DNA of 64,000 bases from Paenibacillus lautus NBRC 15380 (GCF_004000945.1 NZ_BIMF01000002.1:620001-684000), one strand, 5' to 3'; counted from the first letter of the stretch, positions 17,117-27,407 are shown. Notes: generated by a model not told the origin, from the letters alone. Numbers and translations are program-made.

Positions 17117-17178
17117 CTAAAGATGCCTCCTTATATGTAACTTGGTCATTCGGATGTAGTATGTCAACGAACATGAAT

Positions 17179-17207
17179 ATATCACAATTTTGTAACCTAT
17201 ACTGCAA
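17179..17207 (-). promoter_or_regulatory. possible sigma-A promoter of the LysM-3D gene
   Basis: On the minus strand TTGCAG and TGATAT are separated by 17 nt, about 65 nt before the start codon. A GTAAC/GTTAC inverted pair flanks the -35 side. Both hexamers deviate from consensus, so the call is weak. Confidence 0.35.
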
Positions 17208-17230
17208 GCAATTGTTACCAATAAACAGAC

Positions 17231-17275
17231 AAAAACAGCGCCAATTCCTGAAACAATCAGGTATGGCGCTGTTTT
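17231..17275 (-). terminator. rho-independent terminator of the glutamine-type ABC operon
   Basis: AAAACAGCGCCA and TGGCGCTGTTTT form a long stem with an inner CCTGA/TCAGG hairpin; the minus strand continues with TTTTTGTC. It lies 27 nt past the ATPase gene stop. Confidence 0.85.
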
Positions 17276-17301
17276 GGTTTGTTACAATGCAGATATAAAA
17301 G

Positions 17302-18030
17302 TTACAAAACCTTACTTAAAAACTCTTGCGTACGAGGATGAGTCGGATGGCCAAACAGCTGGTCCGGCGTGCCTTCCTCAACGATTTTACCGCCATCCAT
17401 GAACAGGATCCGATCTCCCACTTCCCGAGCAAAGCCCATCTCATGGGTGACGATGACCATCGTCATACCGCCCTCGGCAAGCTTCTTCATCACTTCCAAT
17501 ACCTCACCCACCATCTCCGGGTCCAGTGCTGAGGTCGGTTCGTCAAACAGCATGACATGCGGCTGCATCGCGAGTGCTCTCGCTATGGCAATTCTCTGCT
17601 TCTGTCCTCCGGACAGCTGGGAAGGATACGCCTCCTTCTTGTCCTGCAGGCCAACTGACTTCAGCAGCTCGTCTGCAGTCGCCTCGGCTTCCTTCGCCGA
17701 GACGCCCTTCACCTGAATGGGAGCGAGCGTAATATTATCAATGACCTTCTTGTGAGGAAACAGGTTAAACTGCTGAAATACCATGCCCATTTTCTCACGG
17801 GTAGCATTGATATTGTGATTCTTGGCGGTGATCAGCTCACCCTCGAACGAAATTTCGCCGCTGGTCGGCACTTCAAGCAAATTGAGACATCGTAAGAAGG
17901 TACTTTTACCGGAGCCGCTCGGTCCGATGACAACCACCACTTCTCCTTTTGCAATCTCGATGTTTATACCCTTCAATATGTCCAGCTTGCCAAACGATTT
18001 ATGAAGATCCTTAATGGTTATCACTTGCAC
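17302..18030 (-). CDS. glnQ: polar amino acid ABC transporter ATPase (GlnQ type)
   Basis: This 242-residue ATPase drives uptake of glutamine or another polar amino acid. It has Walker [10 protein letters not shown] (about residues 34-42), the Q-loop [11 protein letters not shown], the signature [15 protein letters not shown], Walker [14 protein letters not shown] and the switch His in IVTHEMG. The start is GTG at 18030, with a second GTG two codons on; it overlaps the end of the fused receptor-permease gene by 20 nt, a sign of translational coupling. Substrate class is clear, the exact amino acid is not. Confidence 0.92.
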   Translation of the reverse strand: MQVITIKDLHKSFGKLDILKGINIEIAKGEVVVVIGPSGSGKSTFLRCLNLLEVPTSGEISFEGELITAKNHNINATREKMGMVFQQFNLFPHKKVIDNITLAPIQVKGVSAKEAEATADELLKSVGLQDKKEAYPSQLSGGQKQRIAIARALAMQPHVMLFDEPTSALDPEMVGEVLEVMKKLAEGGMTMVIVTHEMGFAREVGDRILFMDGGKIVEEGTPDQLFGHPTHPRTQEFLSKVL

Positions 18031-19453
18031 TCAACTTCCTTTCCCAGACACCCAGAAGCTTCGAAAGAACGAATGTCAGTATAAAGTAGATCAGGGCAGC
18101 CACAAGCAGCGGATTAAGCGGGGCAAAGGTAGAACCGCGCAAAATCTGAGCCTGGTACATAATATCGAATACCCCGATGAACGATACGATGGACGATTCC
18201 TTGATAATGACAACGAATTCGTTACCGATGGCCGGGAGTACCCCTTTCAGTGCTTGCGGCAAAATGATATGACGCATTGCCTTGCCCTTCGTCATCCCGA
18301 GTGAACGGGCCGCTTCCAGCTGACCGCGGTCCACGCCTTGAATGCCAGCACGGAATATTTCAGCCAGATAGGCCGCGCTGTTGATAGAAAGCGTCAAAAT
18401 CCCCGACTGGATCGGTGAAAATTTAATATCAAACGCCGCCAAGCTGTAATGGATAATAAACAACTGGACCAGCATCGGGGTACCACGGATGATCTCAATA
18501 TAAGCGGTAGCCAAAAACTTAAGGATTTTTACACCCGACATCCGCATTAAAGCGATAATCAATCCGAGAATGAAACCGAAAAACACACCAAGAGCCGAAA
18601 TAAGCAGCGTAAACTGGATTCCCTTGGCGTAATAATCACGGTACTTCCAAAAGAATTCGAATGTGTTCAGGTTCTCTGCCTTACGACCGGCAGCCAGGTC
18701 ACTGGCCTCGTCGACAAACTTCTGGATCTGGTTATTCTCCTTCAAGCGCTCGAGTGTAGCATTAATGCTCTTGAGCAGCTCTTCGTTCCCTTTACGAACC
18801 CCGATGGCATAGGCATCGTTCTCAGCCGTTGGTTTGGCGTCCGTGATCACCATGGTCGCTTCATTCATATTGGTCTTTGCGATCGGATATTCAGCGAGAA
18901 CAACATCCACACGCTCGGATTCCAGCTGCAGCAGCAAGTCCGGGATTTTATCCAGTGATACTACATTGGCTTTCGGGATGGTTTTTGCAATGGACTCCTG
19001 AATGGAGCTTTTCTGAACCCCGATCCGGGCTCCCTCCAGGCTTTCAAGCGTGTTGAACTTTAGTGCATCTTCCTTACGAACGACAACCGATTGTTCCGCA
19101 GCATAATATGGCTCGGAGAAATCAATGCTTTTTCGGCGCTCTTCCGTCGGATTCATGCCCGATATAACGAAATCCACGCGTCCGCTCGTCAGCTCCGGCA
19201 AGAGCGCATCAAAGGAGGTGTCCTTAATAATGAGCTCGGCGCCAAGATCCTTGGCGATTTCCTTCGCAATATCGATATCAAATCCGACGATGGTATCCAC
19301 GCCATCTATCGTTTTATGGAACTCATAAGGTGCATAATCAGCACTCGTGCCGAGAATCACCGTTTTCTTCTCACCCTCCGCATGGACGATACTGCCAAAA
19401 GATAGCACGACCACCATGAATAGGGTCATCCACGCTGTAAATTTACGTTTCAT
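18011..19453 (-). CDS. amino acid ABC transporter, fused substrate-binding protein and permease (GlnH-GlnP type)
   Basis: The 480-residue protein joins two subunits that are separate in many bacteria. Residues 1-25 are a signal or anchor segment; 30-245 form a periplasmic-binding-protein fold ([44 protein letters not shown]). After a linker, about 265-475 form the permease with three to five helices and the EAA loop [22 protein letters not shown]. Tethering raises local receptor concentration, as known for the lactococcal GlnPQ type. The ATG at 19453 with AGGGGAG upstream is preferred to an ATG 13 codons earlier. A sigma-A promoter lies at 19517-19545. Confidence 0.92.
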   Translation of the reverse strand: MKRKFTAWMTLFMVVVLSFGSIVHAEGEKKTVILGTSADYAPYEFHKTIDGVDTIVGFDIDIAKEIAKDLGAELIIKDTSFDALLPELTSGRVDFVISGMNPTEERRKSIDFSEPYYAAEQSVVVRKEDALKFNTLESLEGARIGVQKSSIQESIAKTIPKANVVSLDKIPDLLLQLESERVDVVLAEYPIAKTNMNEATMVITDAKPTAENDAYAIGVRKGNEELLKSINATLERLKENNQIQKFVDEASDLAAGRKAENLNTFEFFWKYRDYYAKGIQFTLLISALGVFFGFILGLIIALMRMSGVKILKFLATAYIEIIRGTPMLVQLFIIHYSLAAFDIKFSPIQSGILTLSINSAAYLAEIFRAGIQGVDRGQLEAARSLGMTKGKAMRHIILPQALKGVLPAIGNEFVVIIKESSIVSFIGVFDIMYQAQILRGSTFAPLNPLLVAALIYFILTFVLSKLLGVWERKLSASDNH

Positions 19454-19516
19454 ATGTCTCGTTTCTCCCCTAACTATTACAAATAGATTCAATCATAGAA
19501 AAAATGCAACTGAGTC

Positions 19517-19545
19517 ATTATAAAACAGGATGCATGAATATGCAA
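19517..19545 (-). promoter_or_regulatory. sigma-A promoter of the glutamine-type ABC operon
   Basis: Minus strand: -35 TTGCAT, 17-nt spacer, -10 TATAAT, 64 nt before the ATG at 19453. Spacing is ideal and the -10 is perfect. Confidence 0.75.
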
Positions 19546-19729
19546 TGAAAATTCATGGATTTTCAATTTGAGCACAAATGCTTTTTTAACTTGCACATGG
19601 CGCCGATTTCACTATTTTAATACAATGGTCAATTCATCATACCCTTAGGATTATGTTACTCATGATTCTTTTAACCATTTCGTCAAATAAATTAGAGCGC
19701 TGAATCTTTTTAAAATCTATATTGTGGAA

Positions 19730-19752
19730 ATCACTTCGCTATTTTAAGTGAT
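19730..19752. promoter_or_regulatory. ATCACTT-N9-AAGTGAT inverted repeat in the 450-nt gap before the amylase gene
   Basis: A perfect 7-bp inverted repeat with a 9-nt centre, a shape that fits a dimeric repressor operator or a weak hairpin. The gap 19493-19944 otherwise holds the ABC promoter and AT-rich sequence; I see no clear promoter for the amylase gene. Confidence 0.35.
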
Positions 19753-19944
19753 AAGAGGATCTGTAGTGAACCCTTTTCCGACGATGCATAATCTATCCGT
19801 TCCCTTCCCATCTTATAATAGCGCATAAAATCCGGTACTTGATACATGAAGGCCAGCCGGGCTGTCTCTTTCACTCCATGATTCATGCAAGCCAGCAGTT
19901 GGTTATTAATTAGCTATAGCTTTACTCATATAGGAGGTGTAACC

Positions 19945-21693
19945 ATGCTGTTAGAAGCACTGTATCATGTTCCAAGAGATAAATGGGCTTATGCATATGA
20001 TACAAAAACCATTCATCTTCGGATCCGAACCAAAAAAAACGATATTGATTCTGTTGTTGCCATGACCGGCGACAAATATGATTGGGACCGTACGTACTTC
20101 GAGATCACCATGGAAAAGGCCGCCTCGGATGACATGTTTGATTACTGGGAATGCGGAGTCAGGCCAAAATACAAAAGACTGTCCTACGGCTTTCGGATTC
20201 ATGCCGGAGATGAAACGGTTTATATGGTGGACAGCGGTATCGGATGGGACTATCCTTATCCGCCTGCAGGTTACTTTGAATTCCCGTACATACATGAAGT
20301 CGATGTATTCAAGGTACCGGAATGGGCCAAAGAAGCCGTGTTTTATCAAATTATGACGGAGCGCTTTGCTAACGGAAATCCTGCCACCAATCCTAAAGAA
20401 ACCGAGGCCTGGGGCGGCAAGCCGGAGGTGGATAATTTCTTCGGCGGTGACCTGCAGGGCGTACTGGATCATCTGGATGATCTCGTTGACCTAGGCATTA
20501 ACGCCATTTATTTTACTCCGCTCTTCCTCTCCCCCTCCAATCATAAATATGACACGGTTGATTATAAACAGGTGGATCCGCACTTTGGCGATAATGAATT
20601 GTTGAAAAAAGTAGTAGATACTTGTCACGCTAAAGGCATTCGAGTGATTCTCGATGCGGTATTCAATCACTGCAGCGAGGAGTTCCCTCCCTTTCAGGAC
20701 GTGCTGAAGCACGGCGAGAAATCCAGATATGCGGAATGGTTTCATGTGAACCAGTTTCCTTGCGAGGTCAAGGATGGCATTCCCAGCTACGATACCTTCG
20801 GCTTTTTCGGAAATATGCCGAAATTCAATACGGCCAATCCCGAAGTTAAGGCGTATTTGCTGGGTGTAGCCGAGTACTGGATCAAGGAGATCAATCTCGA
20901 CGGCTGGCGTCTGGACGTTGCCAATGAAATCGACCATCATTTCTGGCGGGATTTCAGACAAGTCGTCAAGAAGGCCAACCCTGAGGCTTATATCGTGGGC
21001 GAGGTCTGGTCGGACTCCTTAATCTGGCTGCAAGGTGACCAGTTTGATTCCGTCATGAATTATCCTTTTGCCGATAAGGTGCTGGAGTTCTTTAACGGCA
21101 ACATGGACGGGCTCACTTTCGCCAACCGGATCGGCTCGATTCTGATGCGATATCCGCAGCAGACCAACGAAGTGGTCTTTAATCTGCTGTGCAGCCACGA
21201 TACGCCGAGGCTGCTTACCCGTGTAGGAGAAGATATCCGGCGCATGAAACTCACGGTTGTATTTCTGTTTACATTCATGGGAACGCCGTGCATCTTTTAT
21301 GGCGACGAAATCGGATTGACTGGTGACGGAGATCCCGATTGCCGGAAATGCATGGAATGGGATCCCAAGAAACGAAACCAAGAGCTGTATAAGTTTTATC
21401 AAGGGATGATCGCGCTTCGAAAAGAACATAAGGCGCTGAGACAGGGGCGCTTCCGTTTCCTGCAAGCGAATCTCCATGATCCTTGCATCGTGTACGAGCG
21501 TGCGGACGAAACCATGCATTTTATCGTCTGGATGAACAACAGCGACTCGAAACGCACCATATCGCATCCTATCATCACGACCGATTGGATTGATGCCGAG
21601 ACGGAGGAGCCTGTAAAACCGGTAAACGGTACGATGCATATCGATTTAGAACCTTATGCATATCGAATTTTATGCCGGCAATTGAAGCATTAA
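19945..21693 (+). CDS. cytoplasmic GH13 alpha-glucosidic hydrolase (neopullulanase/cyclomaltodextrinase-like)
   Basis: The 582-residue protein has no signal peptide. Residues 1-125 are a beta-rich CBM34-like domain used for dimerisation in GH13_20; the barrel follows with MTERFANGNP, and the catalytic residues are D324 (DGWRLDVAN), E353 (VGEVWSDS) and D419 (CSHDTPR). VILDAVFNHC is the conserved region I. Such enzymes split cyclodextrins, pullulan or maltodextrins inside the cell. The start with AGGAGGT 7 nt before ATG 19945 is clear, although the frame is open 60 nt further. Its place next to glgA, glgB and glgC suggests a role in glycogen or maltodextrin turnover. Confidence 0.9.
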   Translation: MLLEALYHVPRDKWAYAYDTKTIHLRIRTKKNDIDSVVAMTGDKYDWDRTYFEITMEKAASDDMFDYWECGVRPKYKRLSYGFRIHAGDETVYMVDSGIGWDYPYPPAGYFEFPYIHEVDVFKVPEWAKEAVFYQIMTERFANGNPATNPKETEAWGGKPEVDNFFGGDLQGVLDHLDDLVDLGINAIYFTPLFLSPSNHKYDTVDYKQVDPHFGDNELLKKVVDTCHAKGIRVILDAVFNHCSEEFPPFQDVLKHGEKSRYAEWFHVNQFPCEVKDGIPSYDTFGFFGNMPKFNTANPEVKAYLLGVAEYWIKEINLDGWRLDVANEIDHHFWRDFRQVVKKANPEAYIVGEVWSDSLIWLQGDQFDSVMNYPFADKVLEFFNGNMDGLTFANRIGSILMRYPQQTNEVVFNLLCSHDTPRLLTRVGEDIRRMKLTVVFLFTFMGTPCIFYGDEIGLTGDGDPDCRKCMEWDPKKRNQELYKFYQGMIALRKEHKALRQGRFRFLQANLHDPCIVYERADETMHFIVWMNNSDSKRTISHPIITTDWIDAETEEPVKPVNGTMHIDLEPYAYRILCRQLKH

Positions 21694-21786
21694 TAAACTC
21701 AACTTATGTAATACACACTCCTAGATAAGGGATATGAAGCTTCAGACCAACTGGCACCATAGCATCCATATCGAGCTTCAACACGC

Positions 21787-21835
21787 ACAGGGGTGCAAGG
21801 ATAGCAGCGTTATTCGGCTATCCTTGCACCCCTGT
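21787..21835. terminator. bidirectional terminator between the amylase and glgA genes
   Basis: A perfect 19-bp stem (ACAGGGGTGCAAGGATAGC and its complement) with an 11-nt loop lies between two convergent genes. Neither side has a long T-run, but the stem is exceptionally stable. Confidence 0.75.
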
Positions 21836-21849
21836 CTTCTTGTTATGGT

Positions 21850-23289
21850 TCAAGCGTGGGATTTGGTGATTTGATGGTATATCTCCTGATATTCCTTCGC
21901 CGAAACGTTCCAGCTGTAATCCCCGCCCAAGGCGTTCTTGCTCACTTTACGCCAGTGCTCAGGCATGCGGTAAATAGAGGTTGCGCGCCGGATCGTGTTC
22001 ATCATATCATGCGCGTTGTAATCCTTGAAAGAGAATCCGTTCCCTTCCCCCGTATACTCGTTATATGCATGAACCGTATCGTTCAGTCCGCCTGTTTCGC
22101 GGACAATCGGTACACTGCCGTAACGCATGGCGATGAGTTGGCTGATACCGCACGGTTCGAATTTGGAAGGCATCAGGAACAGGTCGCTGCCAGCGTAGAA
22201 GCGCCGGGACAACGGTTCATTGAACCGAATCTGGGCCGACATTTTATTGGGATACCGATTGGCCGCTTCCCGGAACCAATGTTCATATGAAGGGTCTCCC
22301 GTTCCCAGAAGGACAAATTGAATCTCATCATAGTACAGCAGCTCATCCAGAATCCGGATGACCAGATCGAGTCCCTTCGAATCGACCAGCCGCGTCACCA
22401 TCGACATCAACGGAATATGCGGGGCCACCGGAAGATTCAACTCTTCCTGTAGGGCAATTTTATTCTGCGTTTTCTTATTCAGACCGCTCCGGAACTTCAT
22501 CGCGATGTGCGGATCGGTCGCCGGGTTGTAACTCTTGGTATCAATGCCATTCACGATGCCGCTCAATCTCGAACCTTGGGCTGACAAAAGCCCGTCGAGT
22601 CCGTATCCGTAATAACCGGTCTGGATCTCCGAGGCATAAGTCGGGCTAACCGTCGTTACATGATCTGCATAGACGATTCCCGCTTTCATGAAATTCACGT
22701 TTCCGTAATATTCCACGCCTTCCGCTGTGAAATGGCGGCTGTGGATTCCAAGCAGATCAACCAGCACCTCGTATGGATATACGCCTTGATACAACAAATT
22801 GTGGATTGTAAATACGGTTCGAACCTCCGCATAGTAAGGATCATGGCGGTAGACATCTTCAAGAAGCAGCGGAATCATGGCCGTATGCCAATCGTGGCAG
22901 TGAAGCACGTCCGGCTGAAAGCCGATAACCGGCAATATCTCGAGGACGGCGCGGTTGAAGAACGAAAAGCGCTCGCCATCGTCCATGTAGCCATAAATGC
23001 CGTCGCGGCCAAAATAATATTCATTATCTATGAAATAGATCGTCACTCCGTCCTCAACCAGGGATTCGATGCCGCAATACTGCTCGCGCCAGCCTACCCG
23101 CACCCGGGTTTCCCCTACATGAGTCATACGCTCCCGGTATTCCTCAGGAATCCCTCGATATTTGGGCAGAACCACCCGAATATCCTCGCCCATGCCACGA
23201 AGGGATTTAGGCAAAGCAGCGATCACATCCGCCAATCCGCCTGTCTTGATGTACGGTCCACATTCTGAAGCTGCAAATAACAATTTCAA
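21850..23289 (-). CDS. glgA: glycogen synthase (ADP-glucose dependent)
   Basis: GlgA, a GT5 glucosyltransferase, extends alpha-1,4-glucan chains from ADP-glucose. The 479-residue length is typical. The N-terminal KTGGLADV loop (residues 15-22) binds ADP-glucose; further motifs are LHCHDWHTA, TIHNLLYQGVY, IVNGIDTKSYNP, MVTRLVDSKGLDL and the C-terminal EPCGISQLIAMRYG with the catalytic Glu, followed by RETGGLNDTV. It overlaps glgB by 4 nt at its start, so both are made from one transcript. glgC, supplying ADP-glucose, is divergent upstream. Confidence 0.95.
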   Translation of the reverse strand: MKLLFAASECGPYIKTGGLADVIAALPKSLRGMGEDIRVVLPKYRGIPEEYRERMTHVGETRVRVGWREQYCGIESLVEDGVTIYFIDNEYYFGRDGIYGYMDDGERFSFFNRAVLEILPVIGFQPDVLHCHDWHTAMIPLLLEDVYRHDPYYAEVRTVFTIHNLLYQGVYPYEVLVDLLGIHSRHFTAEGVEYYGNVNFMKAGIVYADHVTTVSPTYASEIQTGYYGYGLDGLLSAQGSRLSGIVNGIDTKSYNPATDPHIAMKFRSGLNKKTQNKIALQEELNLPVAPHIPLMSMVTRLVDSKGLDLVIRILDELLYYDEIQFVLLGTGDPSYEHWFREAANRYPNKMSAQIRFNEPLSRRFYAGSDLFLMPSKFEPCGISQLIAMRYGSVPIVRETGGLNDTVHAYNEYTGEGNGFSFKDYNAHDMMNTIRRATSIYRMPEHWRKVSKNALGGDYSWNVSAKEYQEIYHQITKSHA

Positions 23290-25262
23290 TCCTGCTTCCC
23301 CCTTTGATTTCGCTTGGTTCTCCGTGCCGTCTTCTCTTTTACTGCTGCCGCCTTGAGTGAAGCGTCCTGTCGAGCCTGCGATTTTCTGGAACGCGGCTTT
23401 TTCTTTAACACGACCATGCCTAACGGAGGCAGCTTGATCTCCAGGCTGTGGGTTTGGCCATGCCAGGCCTTCTTCTCCGCTTTCATATCTTCGTTGTTGA
23501 CCAGTCCGGAGCCGCCATAATCGGTGTGATCGGAATTCAATATTTCCACGTACTGTCCCGCTCTCGGTAAGCCGATCCGATATTGGTCATATGCCCGAGG
23601 CTGAAAATTAATGACGACGATCAGTGTATCGCCAGGTTTTGTGCCCATTCTCATGTACGATAGTACACTCTGCTCATGATCATCGGCGCTAAGCCACTCG
23701 AAGCCTTCCCATTGGTGATCCTGCTCCCATAGCGCCTTCTCCTCCACATACATGCGGTTTAACGCTGCCGTGTAAGCCAGCTGCTTCCGGTGGCTTTCGT
23801 AGTCCAGCAGCAGCCAATCCAGCTGTTCCTGATCCTTCCATTCAATGAACTGACCGAACTCACCCCCCATAAACAGCAGCTTCTTGCCGGGCTGGGTGAT
23901 CTGATATCCGAGCAAAATCCGGAGACCCGCAAACTTTTGTTCATAGCTGCCCGGCATTTTATTAAGCAGTGATTTCTTCCCGTGGACTACTTCGTCGTGT
24001 GACAGCGGTAATGTAAAATTTTCTGAATAGGCATAACAGATGGGAAATGTTAGTAAATTATGATGGGTAGGCCGCTGATCGAATTCTTGCTCCACATAGG
24101 ACAGCGTGTCATTCATCCAGCCCATGTTCCATTTGTAATTAAACCCGAGGCCCCCTTCGTGCACGGGTGCTGTTACCCCTGCCCAAGCGCTGGACTCCTC
24201 GGCCATCATCAAGGCATTCGGGTAATATCGAAACACGGCTTTATTCAATTCCTGCAGAAAGGATATCGCTTCGAGATTTTCCAAGCCACCATGTTCATTA
24301 GGGCTGTACTGACCTTCGCGCTTCTCAAAATCCAGCCGGATCATGCTTGTCACAGCGTCAACACGAAGACCATCAATATGATACATATCCATCCAAAATA
24401 AGGCATTGGAGATGAGGAATGAAATCACCTCTGGCTTGGCATAATCGAAAGACAGTGTTCCCCAGCCCGGTTTCTCTGCTTTTTGCGGGTCTGCGTACTC
24501 GTAAAGAGCCGCCCCGTCAAACAGTCGAAGCCCGTGGGCATCCTTGGCAAAATGTGCGGGCACCCAGTCGAGGAGCACGCCAATACCAGCTTGATGCAGC
24601 TGATCCACAAGGTACATGAAATCATGGGGACTTCCGTATCTGCTCGTCAGCGCATAGAATCCGGTTCCCTGATACCCCCACGAAAGGTCGTACGGATGCT
24701 CAGCCAAGGGCATGAATTCCACGTGGGTATAACTCATCTCCAGCAAGTAGGGGATCAGTTGGTCCGCCAGCTCGCGGTATGTATAGAACGAGCCGTTCTC
24801 CTTTTGCCGCCAGGTTCCAAAGTGCATTTCATATATGTTCATCGGCTTGGTGTAGGGGGATTTGTTCTTTCTTTTCCATGCAGCGTCATTCCAATGATAA
24901 CCAGAGAGATCGGTCACGACCGATGCCGTTGCAGGCCGAATTTCGGCATGAAACGCGTACGGATCCGCCTTCAAGAACGTTTCTCCATACGGTCCGGTGA
25001 TATGATATTTGTAAAAAGTTCCAGTCTCCATCCCAGGGAAAAACCGACTCCAAATTCCCGAATCGGGCATCCTATATAACGTGTCTTGGGAACCGTCCCA
25101 GCCGTTCCAGTCTCCGGCAAGACCCACCTGCCTTGCATTCGGAGCCCACACCGTAAAACGCACGCCTTCTTGTCCATCTTCAGTAACACGGTGTGCGCCC
25201 ATGCATTGGTAACTGTGATACCAGGTTCCTTCATGAAATAAATACAATTGTTCCGGAGTCAT
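23286..25262 (-). CDS. glgB: 1,4-alpha-glucan branching enzyme
   Basis: GlgB cuts alpha-1,4 chains and reattaches them as alpha-1,6 branches. The start at ATG 25262 has GGGAAGGAAA upstream and gives 658 residues; an ATG nine codons earlier lacks a site. An N-terminal CBM48 domain (about 20-115) precedes a GH13_9 barrel with GLRVDAVTSM (nucleophile Asp), MMAEESSAW (acid Glu) and LPLSHDEVVHGK (transition-state Asp). Unusually, the last 40 residues are a Lys/Arg-rich tail (KKKPRSRKSQARQ) that is not part of the enzyme fold. It leads the glgBA operon. Confidence 0.95.
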   Translation of the reverse strand: MTPEQLYLFHEGTWYHSYQCMGAHRVTEDGQEGVRFTVWAPNARQVGLAGDWNGWDGSQDTLYRMPDSGIWSRFFPGMETGTFYKYHITGPYGETFLKADPYAFHAEIRPATASVVTDLSGYHWNDAAWKRKNKSPYTKPMNIYEMHFGTWRQKENGSFYTYRELADQLIPYLLEMSYTHVEFMPLAEHPYDLSWGYQGTGFYALTSRYGSPHDFMYLVDQLHQAGIGVLLDWVPAHFAKDAHGLRLFDGAALYEYADPQKAEKPGWGTLSFDYAKPEVISFLISNALFWMDMYHIDGLRVDAVTSMIRLDFEKREGQYSPNEHGGLENLEAISFLQELNKAVFRYYPNALMMAEESSAWAGVTAPVHEGGLGFNYKWNMGWMNDTLSYVEQEFDQRPTHHNLLTFPICYAYSENFTLPLSHDEVVHGKKSLLNKMPGSYEQKFAGLRILLGYQITQPGKKLLFMGGEFGQFIEWKDQEQLDWLLLDYESHRKQLAYTAALNRMYVEEKALWEQDHQWEGFEWLSADDHEQSVLSYMRMGTKPGDTLIVVINFQPRAYDQYRIGLPRAGQYVEILNSDHTDYGGSGLVNNEDMKAEKKAWHGQTHSLEIKLPPLGMVVLKKKPRSRKSQARQDASLKAAAVKEKTARRTKRNQRGKQD

Positions 25263-25484
25263 GTTTCCTTCCCTAACTGCTTGGTTCAATCATCGTCACC
25301 CGCTTTTTCTTAAAAATCCATATTATTAGTGCTATTACCCCATTCTAACCATGTTGAAAATAAAAAATGTCCCTGAAAAATAATTTTGTAATTTTCAATT
25401 TACTTTTTCAATATAATCGTTTCAAACCCCGGGAATGTCGTTTATGTAATGTACAACGTGAAAATACATTGGGAGGGAAACGTG

Positions 25485-26699
25485 ATGAAGAGAAAAGACT
25501 GTATTGCTATGCTTCTGGCCGGTGGAGAAGGTAAACGATTAGCTCCCCTTACGTCCAAGCTGGCAAAACCCGCCGTTCCTTTTGGCGGACATTATCGTAT
25601 AATCGATTTTCCTCTCAGCAATTGTGTGAACTCCGGAATCGATACGGTTGGAGTGCTTACACAATATGAGGCAGAATCATTACACGAACATATCGGTGAA
25701 GGCGAACCCTGGGGACTAACACATACAGGACGTGAAGGCATTGCTCTGCTTCCATCCAACAGCACACACCAAGACGGATACTTGGGTACAGCAGACGCCA
25801 TTTATAAAAACATTCCATACATCGATGATCAAAATCCCGAACATGTCCTTATTCTATCCGGGGACCATATTTACCAGATGGATTACCGCGAAATGCTTGA
25901 AGCCCACATGAAACAAGCGGCACCTGCCACGATCTCCGTGATGGAAGTACCTTGGGAAGACGCCAGCCGGTTTGGCGTCATGAGCGTTGATGACAATCTC
26001 AATATCATTGAATTTGCCGAAAAGCCGGCAGAACCGCAAAGCAACCTCGCCTCGATGGGCATTTATTTGTTCCGTTGGGACTATCTGAAGCAGCACCTCA
26101 TTGAGGATGCGGCTGATCCAAATTCCAGCCATGATTTTGGGAAGGATGTCATCCCTAAGATGCTGGCCGGAGAAGAATCACTGCTTGCGTTTCGCTTCCA
26201 GGGCTACTGGCGCGATGTGGGCACTGTAGAAAGCCTCTGGGAAGCCCATATGGATGTGCTTAGCCAAAACGAGCTAGTCCTGGAGAGATCCGATTGGCCT
26301 ATGTATACCCGAGCATGGAAGACCAAGCTGTCGGCGGCGCGGAACCGCAATACGGAACACACAGACTGCTTGATTCATGACCAATGCACCTTCGAAGGAA
26401 AAGCCAAGAGCTCCGTTATATTCTGCGGTGCGGAGATCGGCAAATACTCCATCGTCAAGGACAGTGTGGTCATGCCGAATGCCAAAATCGGCAAGGGCGT
26501 CCATATCGAGCATGCCATCATCGGTGAGGGAGCGATCATCAAGGATGGAGCGATTGTAAAAGGGGCTCCCGGCAACGTTGTAGTTGTTGGACCTTACGAG
26601 ACCGTGCTTCCGAAACCAACCATTCGTACCCAGCCGTCCCGGCTGCTTCAGGATGTATACGAAAAAGGACGCTTGCGGGCTAATGTCTCTTCATCTTAA
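25485..26699 (+). CDS. glgC: glucose-1-phosphate adenylyltransferase
   Basis: GlgC makes ADP-glucose from glucose 1-phosphate and ATP, the controlled step of glycogen synthesis. The 404-residue protein starts at ATG 25485 (a GTG lies one codon earlier; GGGAGGG precedes). It has the nucleotidyltransferase core with [14 protein letters not shown], the substrate loop [24 protein letters not shown] and EFAEKP, and a C-terminal left-handed beta-helix of hexapeptide repeats (about 290-390). It is transcribed away from glgBA across a 222-nt region containing a TATAAT at 25412-25417 but no good -35. No glgD or glgP follows. Confidence 0.94.
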   Translation: MKRKDCIAMLLAGGEGKRLAPLTSKLAKPAVPFGGHYRIIDFPLSNCVNSGIDTVGVLTQYEAESLHEHIGEGEPWGLTHTGREGIALLPSNSTHQDGYLGTADAIYKNIPYIDDQNPEHVLILSGDHIYQMDYREMLEAHMKQAAPATISVMEVPWEDASRFGVMSVDDNLNIIEFAEKPAEPQSNLASMGIYLFRWDYLKQHLIEDAADPNSSHDFGKDVIPKMLAGEESLLAFRFQGYWRDVGTVESLWEAHMDVLSQNELVLERSDWPMYTRAWKTKLSAARNRNTEHTDCLIHDQCTFEGKAKSSVIFCGAEIGKYSIVKDSVVMPNAKIGKGVHIEHAIIGEGAIIKDGAIVKGAPGNVVVVGPYETVLPKPTIRTQPSRLLQDVYEKGRLRANVSSS

Positions 26700-26754
26700 A
26701 CGAGTTTCTTCAACAGAATATTAGCTCTGAGATAAATCCCTTCAGACTTTTATA

Positions 26755-26786
26755 CAAAAAAGCGATCCGTGACGGATCGCTTTTTC
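26755..26786. terminator. terminator after glgC
   Basis: AGCGATCC and GGATCGCT flank a 5-nt loop, with A-tract on the left and TTTTTCTCG on the right, so it can end glgC and also transcripts from the opposite strand. Confidence 0.88.
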
Positions 26787-26851
26787 TCGTGTATCGTGCC
26801 CTGCTGACTGTGTCTCAAGCGCATGCGACTTAGGTTTTGTAACACGTAAAA

Positions 26852-27382
26852 TTATGAAATAAAACGCTTCTCATATAAATTCACGAAGCGACCACCCATA
26901 TCCTGCTCAGCCACGAACTGAAATCCTTGGCGCTGATAAAATTGGTTCAGCGTTGGCAGATGAGATACGCAATCCAGCCTGAAACCCTGTTTACCCTTGG
27001 ATAACAAATACGATTCTGCAAAAGAAATCATCTTCGTTCCAAGCTCCAGTCCCCGATACGAGGCGCGTACGGTCAGCCGATGCAGATAACCATAGGCCGG
27101 ATCGTCCCGCTCTCCCCAATAGGCTGGGTCTCCATACTGCAGCGTGAACATGCCGATGGCCATGTCTTCATGCCACAGGATAAACACTTCACGCTCCGCC
27201 AGATACTGCTCCATCAAGTCCAAGGAAAAGAGCGATGGACTCCACTGCTTGCGCCCTTGCTGTTCCATCACCTCCGCCGCTTCCTTGAGAAGCGACAGCA
27301 TCTCCCCTGCCTGTTCTGCTTCAGCCCGTTTTAATTCAAACCGACCTTGCTCAGTAGAAAACGTTGCTGCTGTGTCCCCCAC
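26852..27382 (-). CDS. GNAT family N-acetyltransferase
   Basis: The 176-residue protein has the GNAT core: HEDMAIGMFTLQYGD, LHRLTVRASYRGLELGTKMI (acetyl-CoA loop R-G-L-E-L-G) and LDCVSHLPTLNQFYQRQGF. The frame stays open to 27559, but the extra 59 codons come from a palindromic intergenic repeat (phrases such as SVGSTLWG occur twice) and are not credible protein. The GTG at 27382 with AAGGGGGAG 7 nt upstream is the likely start. The repeat begins 26 nt upstream of this start. The acceptor substrate is unknown. Confidence 0.82.
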   Translation of the reverse strand: MGDTAATFSTEQGRFELKRAEAEQAGEMLSLLKEAAEVMEQQGRKQWSPSLFSLDLMEQYLAEREVFILWHEDMAIGMFTLQYGDPAYWGERDDPAYGYLHRLTVRASYRGLELGTKMISFAESYLLSKGKQGFRLDCVSHLPTLNQFYQRQGFQFVAEQDMGGRFVNLYEKRFIS

Positions 27383-27407
27383 TTTCGCTCTCCCCCTTGT
27401 AGAATAG

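Noticed and set aside
17117..17230. c-di-AMP (ydaO-type) riboswitch before the LysM-3D gene
   Set aside because: The region is too short and no conserved stem pattern is visible; only a possible promoter and an inverted GTAAC pair.
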